Positions 1-6,110 of a DNA stretch of 6,138 bases are shown here, in pieces. The position numbers and the translations under genes are program-made. The notes below the pieces were generated by a model, which searched no databases, was not told the DNA's origin, and saw only the letters and a program-made list of their open reading frames with translations. This stretch comes from JBIOJB01 sp044450465 (GTDB lineage Bacteria; Chloroflexota; Dormibacteria; Dormibacterales; Dormibacteraceae): the NCBI GenBank assembly GCA_044450465.1, contig JBIOJB010000133.1:1-6138 (forward strand), in the 5' to 3' direction. How positions within the stretch are numbered: position 1 is the stretch's first letter; every line of letters begins with the position of its first letter.

Positions 1-606
1 CGCCGCGACCCACCACGCGATAATGAGCTTCGCGACGGCATACGCATTGTTGGGCACGTACTTCACGTTCGGCCCGTTGCGAATCAGGGCTTCCACAGCG
101 GCGCTTCGGTCACCCTGGTGGTATTTGGCCGCGAAGGCTGGCACGTCGGTGTAGCTGAACATGGGGACGCCCCCTCGGGCAGGCTCCGCGCCGGCGATAA
201 CAATCCGCGCGTTGGGGCTCAGCAGGTTGGCGCGAAGCAAGCCGACAGTCAGTTGATGATGGCCGATCAGCGGGGCCTGAGAAGCCTCGACGCCCGCCGC
301 AGTGAGCACGCGCGCCTTGCCAGGAACCATCCCTGCATTGAGCAGCAGGAAATCGATCGGCCGACCTCGCTTGACGAGCTCGGCGAGCGCGGACTGAACG
401 CTGAGCGGCTTGTCCAGGTCCAGCTCCAACGGCGTGAAGACCTTTCGTTTGGTCTCAGCCGCGAGTTGTGCAGCCGTTTCCCGGATCTGAGCCGCGCCGC
501 GCCCGGTGATGATGATCTCGGCCCATCCCTCTTCGGCAAGAGCGCGGGCTGCCGCATAACCGAGCCCGGAGGTGGTGCCGGTGACGAGCGCGATCGAATG
601 TTCCAT
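1..606 (-). CDS. Short-chain dehydrogenase/reductase (SDR), 3' end beyond the window
   Basis: NAD(P)-dependent oxidoreductase of the SDR superfamily; the substrate cannot be told. I translated 202 uninterrupted codons from an ATG at 606-604 to the window edge. Seen: the Rossmann glycine motif TGTTSGLG (residues 9-16), a conserved acidic strand end LELDLD (60-65), NAG (90-92) and the catalytic YAVAK (Tyr189, Lys193). The start is supported by GGAG at 616-613, six bases upstream, and by the dinucleotide motif lying directly after it. Odd points: the strand before the active site reads RIVIAGAE (134-141), where most SDRs have a serine, so the usual catalytic Ser is Ala or Gly here. The distance from there to the Tyr is about 49 residues, against roughly 13 in classical SDRs. 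The gene diverges from a TetR regulator, which probably controls it. The C-terminal substrate-binding part is missing only because the window ends. Confidence 0.9.
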   Translation of the reverse strand, partial: MEHSIALVTGTTSGLGYAAARALAEEGWAEIIITGRGAAQIRETAAQLAAETKRKVFTPLELDLDKPLSVQSALAELVKRGRPIDFLLLNAGMVPGKARVLTAAGVEASQAPLIGHHQLTVGLLRANLLSPNARIVIAGAEPARGGVPMFSYTDVPAFAAKYHQGDRSAAVEALIRNGPNVKYVPNNAYAVAKLIIAWWVAA

Positions 607-612
607 GGGCGG

Positions 613-616
613 CTCC
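613..616 (-). promoter_or_regulatory. Ribosome binding site of the SDR gene
   Basis: GGAG read on the minus strand, six bases before the ATG at 606. It fixes the SDR start. Confidence 0.6.
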
Positions 617-642
617 GTGGTGACAGGGTGAAGGTCGAAGGA

Positions 643-661
643 GCCCCCGCGAGGTAGGGGC
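643..661 (-). other. Short GC hairpin in the SDR leader
   Basis: GCCCC at 643-647 pairs with GGGGC at 657-661 around a 9-base loop. If transcription of the SDR starts near 680-690, this hairpin lies in the 5' untranslated leader. Such a short GC stem may be chance in GC-rich DNA; no regulatory role is shown. Confidence 0.25.
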
Positions 662-665
662 CGCC

Positions 666-696
666 TTGTCATTTTCGAACTGTTCGGTTATATATT
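666..696 (+). promoter_or_regulatory. Sigma70-like promoter of the TetR gene
   Basis: TTGTCA at 666-671 is a good -35 box. The AT-rich stretch 688-696 holds TATATA (689-694, 17-base spacing) or TATATT (691-696, 19-base spacing) as a -10 box. The stretch stands out in otherwise GC-rich DNA. It lies 40 bases before the TetR ATG. A minus-strand promoter for the SDR probably overlaps it: TTGACC is read at 720-715, about 18 bases from the same AT stretch, but its -10 match is weak. Confidence 0.55.
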
Positions 697-708
697 GCAG
701 AACGAAAA
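672..708. promoter_or_regulatory. Probable TetR operator: nested inverted repeats
   Basis: Two dyads are seen. A perfect 11-base palindrome, CGAACTGTTCG, lies at 676-686. A wider inverted repeat pairs TTTTCGAACTG (672-682) with CAGAACGAAAA (698-708), matching at 9 of 11 positions around the AT-rich centre at 690. Both fall between or over the -35 and -10 boxes of the TetR promoter, so a bound repressor would block RNA polymerase in both directions. TetR-family proteins bind palindromes as dimers and often sit between their own gene and a divergent target. Assigning this site to the neighbouring TetR is inference. Confidence 0.6.
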
Positions 709-735
709 GATCGCGGTCAAGGAGTTTTGAACTAG

Positions 736-1350
736 ATGTTTCAGAATGCCGCCAGGCCACGGGGACGTCCGCGAAGCTTCGACGAGAGTGACGCGCTGAA
801 AAAGGCGACCCAGGTGTTCTGGTCGAAGGGTTACGACGGAGTGACGATTGACGATCTCGTCGCCGGGATGGGTGTGGGACGACCGAGCCTGTATGCCGTC
901 TTTGGGGACAAGCGGGCGATATTCTTGCGCGCCCTTAGGGCGTACGCAGAACGGAAGGGCGCATCAGCCGCGAGGGCACTCTTCTCGCCACAGGGTCTTC
1001 GCGACTCGATCGCGGGCTTTCTGAGGTACAACGTCGAAAGTGCGACCGAAAAAGGGTCCGCCCGGGGCTGCCTTCTGGAGTGCGTCGCGCCGCTAGTGAA
1101 CGACGCTGAGGTTCGGCGGTTCCTGCAGAGCAGGGTCGTGGGCGGCGCGGCGCTGGTGGAGCGCCGTTTCCGGGACGGCATCAGTGCGGGAGACATCCCG
1201 CCTGACTTTCCGGTAGCCGAGCGCGCGATCCAAGTCACGGATCTTGCTCGTGGCCTGACTATGCGTGCGCGGTTAGGCACGCCGCGTAAGACGCTGCTCA
1301 AAGATGCTGAGGAAGCGGCCGACTTGGTGCTCCTGCCGCGAAGCGTCTGA
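736..1350 (+). CDS. TetR/AcrR-family transcriptional regulator
   Basis: A 204-residue DNA-binding repressor, of usual size for the family. The N-terminal helix-turn-helix domain (about residues 9-60) is clear: a basic GRPRSF lead-in, then A.QVFWSKGYDGVTIDDLV and the recognition-helix region MGVGRPSLYAVFGDKRAIF. The C-terminal part (about 65-204) is the ligand-binding and dimerisation region, with a GCLLECVAPL segment typical of one subgroup. The inducer is unknown. The start is ATG at 736. An in-frame stop at 733-735 excludes any longer form, and AAGGAG at 719-724 lies 11 bases upstream. The gene is divergent from the SDR and shares a palindrome-bearing promoter region with it, so autoregulation plus control of the SDR is the likely role. 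Its 3' end converges on the leftward operon. Confidence 0.93.
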   Translation: MFQNAARPRGRPRSFDESDALKKATQVFWSKGYDGVTIDDLVAGMGVGRPSLYAVFGDKRAIFLRALRAYAERKGASAARALFSPQGLRDSIAGFLRYNVESATEKGSARGCLLECVAPLVNDAEVRRFLQSRVVGGAALVERRFRDGISAGDIPPDFPVAERAIQVTDLARGLTMRARLGTPRKTLLKDAEEAADLVLLPRSV

Positions 1351-1436
1351 CGGGTTGCCGGAATTACTAGTTGGGCCGATGGTGCCATCTTTGAGTAGGC
1401 GCAAACGACCCCACTCTTATAGGTTGTAATTCGCCA

Positions 1437-2009
1437 CTAGCAATGGCCCTCAGCGCGAGAGTGTTGAGGGTGGCGCTCCACAAAGACGGAGTCGACGACG
1501 GTCAGGCTAGCGCCCGAATCCCAAACGCCGGCGGCGGCCGCGCTGCCGAGCTCAAGCGCGAAGTACGGATGGAAGCGCGAGTCCATGGACATGTCGTGAA
1601 ACGTCGCGCCCAAAGCCACGTCCGCGGGCGGATCAATCCCCAGGCGGCAGCGCCGGAAATCAAAGTGCAGCCGTACGTCTTTGAGGATGTCCATCCCGAC
1701 CAGATTGGTGGTCACGCGGCCGCCGCCAGGCGCGCGGGCGACGGTGACGCACGTCCTCGATAGCGGACCCAGCTTGATTGACGGGACCGTGATCAGCTCG
1801 TCGGTGCTGGCGGCGAACACTCCCGACGATCGGGCGTAATCGACCGAAGCAAAGCTGGAGATGTAGTCGTCGGCCACGAGTCGGGTGATCGCCGCGCCTG
1901 TGTCGAGCAGGAACCGATAGCCACGGTCCCCGACCGACCCCTGGACGAACACCTCGCCGGCCTCGGGCTCCATGGGATCCGTGTCGATCTCGAGCGGGAG
2001 GTAGGTCAC
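1437..2009 (-). CDS. Retropepsin-like aspartic protease homologue, second lobe apparently truncated
   Basis: About 190 residues from a GTG at 2009-2007. Seen: a first aspartic protease motif FLLDTGAAIT (Asp36), a hydrophobic NLVGMDIL stretch typical of retropepsin-type folds (the glycine before the last strand), and a second motif VWDSGASLTVVD (Asp164). Two Asp motifs in one chain suggest a bilobed enzyme. Only 26 residues follow Asp164, ending in an unconvincing SRAEGHC tail, so most of the second lobe is absent. The protein may be inactive or may be a decayed gene. The start is set by AGGA at 2021-2018, eight bases upstream. It lies 17 bases after the acyl-CoA dehydrogenase stop, so it is probably last in that operon. 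The frame stays open up to 2414, but that part is antisense-like shadow of the neighbour. An internal ATG at 1973 is a less likely start. No signal peptide is seen. Substrate unknown. Confidence 0.7.
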   Translation of the reverse strand: MTYLPLEIDTDPMEPEAGEVFVQGSVGDRGYRFLLDTGAAITRLVADDYISSFASVDYARSSGVFAASTDELITVPSIKLGPLSRTCVTVARAPGGGRVTTNLVGMDILKDVRLHFDFRRCRLGIDPPADVALGATFHDMSMDSRFHPYFALELGSAAAAGVWDSGASLTVVDSVFVERHPQHSRAEGHC

Positions 2010-2017
2010 CGCCCGAG

Positions 2018-2021
2018 TCCT
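2018..2021 (-). promoter_or_regulatory. Ribosome binding site deciding the GTG start of the protease homologue
   Basis: AGGA on the minus strand, eight bases before the GTG at 2009. It lies in the short gap after the acyl-CoA dehydrogenase stop codon and supports GTG 2009 over the later ATG at 1973. Confidence 0.5.
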
Positions 2022-2026
2022 GCTGC

Positions 2027-3190
2027 CTAGCAGCCCAACAGGCGGGCGATCAGCATGCGCTGCACCTCTGACGTGCCCTCGCCGATCTCGTTCACCTTGA
2101 CGTCCCGCCAGTAGCGGGCAACCGGATAGTCCTCCATGAATCCATAGCCGCCGTGGATCTGGACCGCGCTGTCGGCCGCGCGCTTCGAGGCTTCGGAGGC
2201 GTAGAGCTTGCACATGGCGGCCAGCATGCGGACCTCGTCCGTCGGCTCGACCCCCGTGTGCGAGTAGCCGACCGCGGCCCGGTAGACCATGGTGCGGGCC
2301 AGCTCGGTCTCGAGCGCCATGTCGGCGAGCTTGAACTGAATCGCCTGGTGCTTCGAGAGGGACTTGCCGAAAGCGTGTCGCTCCTTCGCGTAGGCAAGCG
2401 AGGCGTCGAGGCACGCCTGGGCCACGCCCACCGACAACGCGGCGATCGCGATCCGTCCTCCCGTGAGCGTGTGCAGGAACTGGCGGTAGCCTCCGCCGCG
2501 CTCCCCAAGAAGATTGTCGGCGGGTACCGCGCAGTCCTCGAAGCTGAGCGGGTGCGTGTCAGACGAATGCCACCCCAGCTTTCGATAGGACTCCAGAATG
2601 TGATAGCCCGGAGTCCCGGTAGGGACGATGATCGCGCTGATCTCCTGTCGTGCGCCCTTTCCACCGCCCGTCAGCGCCGTCACCGTCACGCCCGCAGAGA
2701 TCTCGGTGCCGCAGTTGGTGATGAACTGCTTGGCGCCATTCACCACCCAACGTCCGTCGATGAGCTCGGCTCGCGTCTTGGTCGCACCAGCGTCGGATCC
2801 CGCCTCCGGCTCGGTGAGGCCAAACGCCCACAGCTTGCGACCCGCAAGAAGATCCGGCAGCCAGCGATCCTTCTGAGCCTTCGTGCCGAATTGATGAATC
2901 GGTGATGCCCCGAGGCACACCGCCGCCTCGAGGGTGATTCCGACTCCGGCGTCTGCGCGCGAGACCTCTTCGAGGGCCAAGCAGAAAGAGAGGAAGTCGG
3001 CGCCGGCGCCGCCGTACTCCTCGCCGAACGGGAGCCCGAAGAGCCCAAGCTCGCCCATCTGGCGAACGATGTCGTAGCCGAAGCTGTGGTCGCGGTCGAG
3101 CTGCGGTGCGGCCGGGGCGATCACCTCACGAGCGAAATCGCGGCAGGTTTCGCGAATCGCCTGCTGCTCGTGTGAGAGCTCGAAGTTCAC
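2027..3190 (-). CDS. Acyl-CoA dehydrogenase
   Basis: FAD flavoenzyme that oxidises an acyl-CoA to its trans-2-enoyl-CoA, passing electrons to electron transfer flavoprotein; cytoplasmic. At 387 residues it has the normal short/medium-chain length. Domains in order: N-terminal helical domain (about 1-115); middle beta domain with FGLTEPEAGSDAG (123-135) and FITNCGTEISA (156-166), which contact flavin and substrate; C-terminal helical domain with KERHAFGKS (269-277), QIHGGYGF (344-351) and EIGEGTSEVQR (368-378). Glu371 aligns with the catalytic base of the SCAD/MCAD type. Chain-length or branched-chain preference cannot be read from sequence alone. The start is GTG at 3190, overlapping the upstream GNAT stop as GTGA, with AGGA at 3202-3199 eight bases before it. 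The next gene begins 17 bases after the stop. Confidence 0.95.
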   Translation of the reverse strand: MNFELSHEQQAIRETCRDFAREVIAPAAPQLDRDHSFGYDIVRQMGELGLFGLPFGEEYGGAGADFLSFCLALEEVSRADAGVGITLEAAVCLGASPIHQFGTKAQKDRWLPDLLAGRKLWAFGLTEPEAGSDAGATKTRAELIDGRWVVNGAKQFITNCGTEISAGVTVTALTGGGKGARQEISAIIVPTGTPGYHILESYRKLGWHSSDTHPLSFEDCAVPADNLLGERGGGYRQFLHTLTGGRIAIAALSVGVAQACLDASLAYAKERHAFGKSLSKHQAIQFKLADMALETELARTMVYRAAVGYSHTGVEPTDEVRMLAAMCKLYASEASKRAADSAVQIHGGYGFMEDYPVARYWRDVKVNEIGEGTSEVQRMLIARLLGC

Positions 3191-3687
3191 TCTGACAATC
3201 CTGGCATGCGAGGCGGATTGAGTCGCAGCATCATCTCGAACTCCATCCGCTCCTGGCCGGGGTGAATCGGCTTGACCAACCCGGTGGGCTTGAACCCATG
3301 GCGTGCATACAGGTGTTCAGCGGGGTCGTTTCCACTCGCCACCCACAGGCGAAGGGCAGGCTTGTTCTCTTCATGAGCCCACGCGACCACGGCATCTACG
3401 AGCGCGTCGCCCACACCCCTGCCGCGCGCGCCAGGAGACACCCACATCGAGATGAGCTCCGTGATGCCTTCGTCGGAGACGTAGCCTCCAGCGGTTCCAG
3501 CGACCTCGCCGTCTAGCCTTGCGACAAACTGCGCGCGCTTGGCGAGTCGCTCGCGCCAGTTATCTTGCGGCGCGACAATTTCGCGCTCGTAGGTGGACCC
3601 GAAGGCGTAGGGCGCGTCCTTCAACGCGGCGAGCCTCACCTCCCGGAACACAGTCCAGTCGTCTGGCGCCAGCCGCCGGATCTCAAT
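3187..3687 (-). CDS. GNAT-family N-acetyltransferase, probable ATT start
   Basis: Transfers an acetyl group from acetyl-CoA to an amine; the substrate is unknown. Seen: the acetyl-CoA pyrophosphate loop RGRGVG (residues 88-93 if the ATT start is used), preceded by the strand LISMWVSPGA, and a C-terminal LWV....N.PAEHLYARHGF motif, the usual GNAT motif B. The first ATG/GTG/TTG in frame is GTG at 3651, giving 154 residues beginning inside a conserved segment. Upstream codons in the same frame read IEIRRLAPDDWT, the expected first strand and turn of this GNAT group, which continues into RLAALKDAPYAFGS. An in-frame stop lies at 3720-3718, and no ATG, GTG or TTG intervenes. ATT at 3687 (166 residues) overlaps the preceding gene's stop as ATTGA. 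CTG at 3672 is another possibility. The stop overlaps the next gene's GTG. Confidence 0.88.
   Translation of the reverse strand: MEIRRLAPDDWTVFREVRLAALKDAPYAFGSTYEREIVAPQDNWRERLAKRAQFVARLDGEVAGTAGGYVSDEGITELISMWVSPGARGRGVGDALVDAVVAWAHEENKPALRLWVASGNDPAEHLYARHGFKPTGLVKPIHPGQERMEFEMMLRLNPPRMPGLSE
3199..3202 (-). promoter_or_regulatory. Ribosome binding site inside the GNAT 3' end, for the acyl-CoA dehydrogenase
   Basis: AGGA on the minus strand, eight bases before the GTG at 3190. It supports that start and means the dehydrogenase need not rely wholly on coupling to the GNAT gene. Confidence 0.5.
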
Positions 3688-4114
3688 TGCCGAGGATGAA
3701 CACCTTGAGAGCCCAGCTCACAACCACCGCACTCGCCGCGCCAACTCCCACCAGCCGCCACTGCACGCTGGAGAGGCGAGGCGTCCATGTGCGTCCGCTC
3801 ACGATCCCCGCGGCCAGGCCCGCGCTTCCAAGCACGCTGCCGGCAAACAGCGTGGGGCCTAGGGGATAGAGCCGGACCGCGTCGGAGAGATCTCCCCGCC
3901 ACATGTAAGCGAAGGACCGGGTGCCGCCACAGAACGGACACGGGTGGCCGGTCAGGTAGTAGAAGGGACACGGCGGGAAGCCCACGTGGGCGGCCTGGAG
4001 CACCCAGAAGACCCTGGTGTAGAGGAGCCACGCGAGCAGGACACCCAGCAGGCCGAGGTCTCGGAGTCGGTCGCCTGCCACTGACCTGGTGAGAGAAACC
4101 GGCAGGTAGCTCAC
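3683..4114 (-). CDS. DUF2752 membrane protein
   Basis: A 143-residue integral membrane protein of the DUF2752 family, with no assigned function known to me. Three hydrophobic helices are visible at about 20-39, 85-105 and 121-141. Between the first and second is the family signature: CPF (Cys49) and then TGHPCPFCGGTRSF (55-68), with Cys59 and Cys62 in a CPxCGxTR arrangement. The spaced cysteines could bind metal or undergo redox, which is inference. The following RGDLSDAVRLYPLGP also fits the family. The start is GTG at 4114, overlapping the sucD stop as GTGA. No clear ribosome binding site is seen before it, so translation is probably coupled to sucD. The stop overlaps the start of the GNAT gene. 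Co-location with sucCD is not explained by known function. Confidence 0.85.
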   Translation of the reverse strand: MSYLPVSLTRSVAGDRLRDLGLLGVLLAWLLYTRVFWVLQAAHVGFPPCPFYYLTGHPCPFCGGTRSFAYMWRGDLSDAVRLYPLGPTLFAGSVLGSAGLAAGIVSGRTWTPRLSSVQWRLVGVGAASAVVVSWALKVFILGN

Positions 4115-4971
4115 TGCAGCAGCCCGACGATCTCATCGGTGGTCTCCGCCACCGCGACACCTGCGGCGCGGAAAGCTTCTTCCTTGCTCTTGGCGGTCCC
4201 GCGATTGCCGGAGATGATCGCCCCCGCGTGACCCATTCGCTTGCCTTCGGGCGCGGTGCGGCCCGAGATGAAGGCCACGGTTTTCAGGCGCGTGCCTCTG
4301 GCCAGGAGCGCTGCCGCGTGCTCTTCATCGCTGCCGCCGATCTCTCCGATCACCACCAGGTGGGTGGTTACCGGGTCGTTCTCGAACAGCTCCACTACGT
4401 CGCTGAAGGTGAGGCCGAGCACCGGATCTCCGCCAATGCCCACGATGGTCGACTGTCCCAATCCGGCAGCCGACAGCGCGGACGCGACCTCGTAGGTAAG
4501 GGTGCCGCTGCGTGACACCAGGCCGACAGGGCCGGCCGTCGTGATGCGCTGCGGGATGATCCCGATCTTGGCCACCCCAGGCGTGATCAGCCCGGGGCAG
4601 TTGGGTCCGATCAGGCGCGTCCGGGGATAGCCTTTCAGGAAGTCCTTGACCTTGATCATGTCCTGGATCGGGATGCCCTCGGTGATGCACACGACGAGCG
4701 TGATCCCAGCCGCGGCGGCCTCCATGATCGCGTCGGCGGCAAAGGGCGGCGGAACGAAAATCCCGGAGGCGGTGGCTCCGGTGGCTTTGACGGCGTCGGC
4801 CACGGTGTTGAAGATCGGCGCTCCCAGATGCTTGGTGCCTCCCTTCCCAGGGCTGATGCCACCGACCAGCCTGGTGCCCATCGATTGCATCTGCTCGGCG
4901 TGGAACGTGCCCTCACGCCCGGTTATGCCCTGGACGATCACCGTCGTGGAGGCGTCGAGCAGCACGCTCAC
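4111..4971 (-). CDS. sucD: Succinyl-CoA synthetase alpha subunit (ADP/GDP-forming)
   Basis: Alpha subunit of succinyl-CoA ligase, which interconverts succinyl-CoA, phosphate and NDP with succinate, CoA and NTP in the TCA cycle; it works as a complex with SucC. At 286 residues it is close to E. coli SucD (289). Seen: the CoA-binding Rossmann start VIVQGITGREGTFH (11-24), PGKGG, ITEGIP, the LIGPNCPGLITPG loop, SRSGTLTYE, GIGGDPVLG, and the phosphohistidine segment KRMGHAGAIISG, where His248 is the residue phosphorylated during catalysis. All key residues are present. The start is GTG at 4971, giving MSVLLDAST, which matches the usual SucD N-terminus (E. coli MSILIDKNT). It overlaps the sucC stop as GTGA. 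The frame stays open upstream to 5022 but that part lies within sucC and is not SucD-like. Its TGA overlaps the DUF2752 start. Confidence 0.97.
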   Translation of the reverse strand: MSVLLDASTTVIVQGITGREGTFHAEQMQSMGTRLVGGISPGKGGTKHLGAPIFNTVADAVKATGATASGIFVPPPFAADAIMEAAAAGITLVVCITEGIPIQDMIKVKDFLKGYPRTRLIGPNCPGLITPGVAKIGIIPQRITTAGPVGLVSRSGTLTYEVASALSAAGLGQSTIVGIGGDPVLGLTFSDVVELFENDPVTTHLVVIGEIGGSDEEHAAALLARGTRLKTVAFISGRTAPEGKRMGHAGAIISGNRGTAKSKEEAFRAAGVAVAETTDEIVGLLQ

Positions 4972-6110
4972 GAACGCGCACCCGCCTTGGTGATCTCGAC
5001 GATCTTCTTGGCCGCTTCCCACGCGCTTGCCCCAGGCTCGATGCCGTTTTGCTTCAGGATCTCGCGGCCCTCTTCTTCAAGAGTCCCGCTGAGTCGCACG
5101 ACGAGCGGGAGCCTCATCCCGAGGTTCTCGCGCGCGGTGACCAGGCCTCTCGCAACCTCGTCGCCTCGCGTGATGCCACCGAAGACGTTCATGAGCACGC
5201 CCTTGACGTTGGGGTTCATCAGGATGACCGTCAAAGCGTTCTCCACGACCTGCGCTTTCGCGCCGCCTCCGATGTCGCAGAAGTTCGCCGCTCGACCGCC
5301 GGCCCGCTCCACGAGATCAAGCGTCCCCATGCATAGACCCGCCCCGTTGCCGATGATTCCGATATCTCCGTCGAGCGAGACATAGGTCAAGCCTCGTTTC
5401 TTGGCCTCGACCTCGTAGGGATCTCCTTCAAGCACCGAGCCATAGCGCTGTTCGAGGTCCTTGTGCCTCCAGACAGCGTTGTCGTCGATCTCGAGCTTCG
5501 CGTCACCCGCGATGACGTCGCCCTTTGTCGTCACGGCCAGGGGGTTGATCTCAGCTGTGACCGCGTCGAACTCCGGGATGGCGCGGTACAGACGCTTGAT
5601 CAGCGCTGTCAGCGGCCGCGACAGCTCGCCCAGGCCGGCCGAGTAGACAAGGGCGTTGAGCTCGAAGTCGAGCGGACCTCGCCAGGGGCTCGGGTAAAGG
5701 CGGGCGATCGAATCGGGCGATTCCTCGGCGACCTGCTCGATGTCCATGCCGCCCTTGGCCGAGAGCATGAGGATGTTGGCCCGTGCATCGCGATCGACCG
5801 TGAAGCCGAGGTAGATCTCGCGCAGGATGTCGAGCGCCCCCTCGCAATAGACGAGCGGAACCTTGAAGCCTTTGATGTGCATGCCGATGATCTCCTCGGC
5901 GGCCGCTCGGGCCTCCGCGGGGGTCTTCGCGAGCTTGATCCCGCCGGCTTTGCCGCGACCGCCGACCGGCACCTGGGCCTTGACCGCGACGGGCCCGAGC
6001 GCAGCGCATGCCGCCGCCGCTTCGTCGGGCGTGCGGGCGACTCGGCCAGGCGGGATGGCTATGCCAAGTGAGGCAAGCACCTCTTTGGCCTGGTACTCGA
6101 GAAGCTTCAT
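4968..6110 (-). CDS. sucC: Succinyl-CoA synthetase beta subunit (ADP/GDP-forming)
   Basis: Beta subunit of succinyl-CoA ligase, carrying the nucleotide-binding ATP-grasp domain and the succinate-binding C-terminal domain. At 380 residues it is close to E. coli SucC (388). Seen: N-terminal MKLLEYQAKEVL, the ATP-grasp strand VAVKAQVPVGGRGKAGGIK (42-59), EIYLGFTVDR (98-107), the Mg-binding Asn189 in AEINPLAV and Asp203 in GDAKLE, then NGAGLCMGT (255-263) and the phosphate loop FGGITR (310-315). These match E. coli positions with a constant offset of ten. In place of the common QVHAGGRGKAGG this protein has QVPVGGRGKAGG. ATP or GTP preference cannot be decided. The start is ATG at 6110. Only 28 bases upstream are in the window and no strong ribosome binding site is visible there. 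It appears to lead the leftward operon, but an upstream member cannot be excluded. Confidence 0.97.
   Translation of the reverse strand: MKLLEYQAKEVLASLGIAIPPGRVARTPDEAAAACAALGPVAVKAQVPVGGRGKAGGIKLAKTPAEARAAAEEIIGMHIKGFKVPLVYCEGALDILREIYLGFTVDRDARANILMLSAKGGMDIEQVAEESPDSIARLYPSPWRGPLDFELNALVYSAGLGELSRPLTALIKRLYRAIPEFDAVTAEINPLAVTTKGDVIAGDAKLEIDDNAVWRHKDLEQRYGSVLEGDPYEVEAKKRGLTYVSLDGDIGIIGNGAGLCMGTLDLVERAGGRAANFCDIGGGAKAQVVENALTVILMNPNVKGVLMNVFGGITRGDEVARGLVTARENLGMRLPLVVRLSGTLEEEGREILKQNGIEPGASAWEAAKKIVEITKAGARS

Noticed and set aside
118..657. 179-codon open frame on the plus strand opposite the SDR
   Set aside because: The minus strand carries clear SDR motifs across the same stretch; this frame has none.
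1378..1389. GATGGTGCCATC followed by TTT as a possible terminator between the convergent genes
   Set aside because: The stem is only five pairs with a two-base loop and there is no real T-tract, so it would not form a stable terminator hairpin.
2010..2414. N-terminal extension of the protease homologue's open frame into the acyl-CoA dehydrogenase
   Set aside because: It overlaps a well-conserved gene on the same strand in another frame, the residues are Arg/Gly/His-rich shadow sequence, and a good ribosome binding site supports GTG 2009.
2153..2905. 250-codon open frame on the plus strand
   Set aside because: It is antisense to the acyl-CoA dehydrogenase, has no recognisable domain and is expected in GC-rich DNA.
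4972..5022. Longer sucD start at 5022
   Set aside because: The extra residues do not resemble SucD and lie within sucC; GTG 4971 gives the normal N-terminus and a GTGA overlap like the neighbouring junctions.
5463..6071. 202-codon open frame on the plus strand
   Set aside because: It is antisense to sucC, with low-complexity Arg/Asp/Gly composition; a shadow of the real gene.
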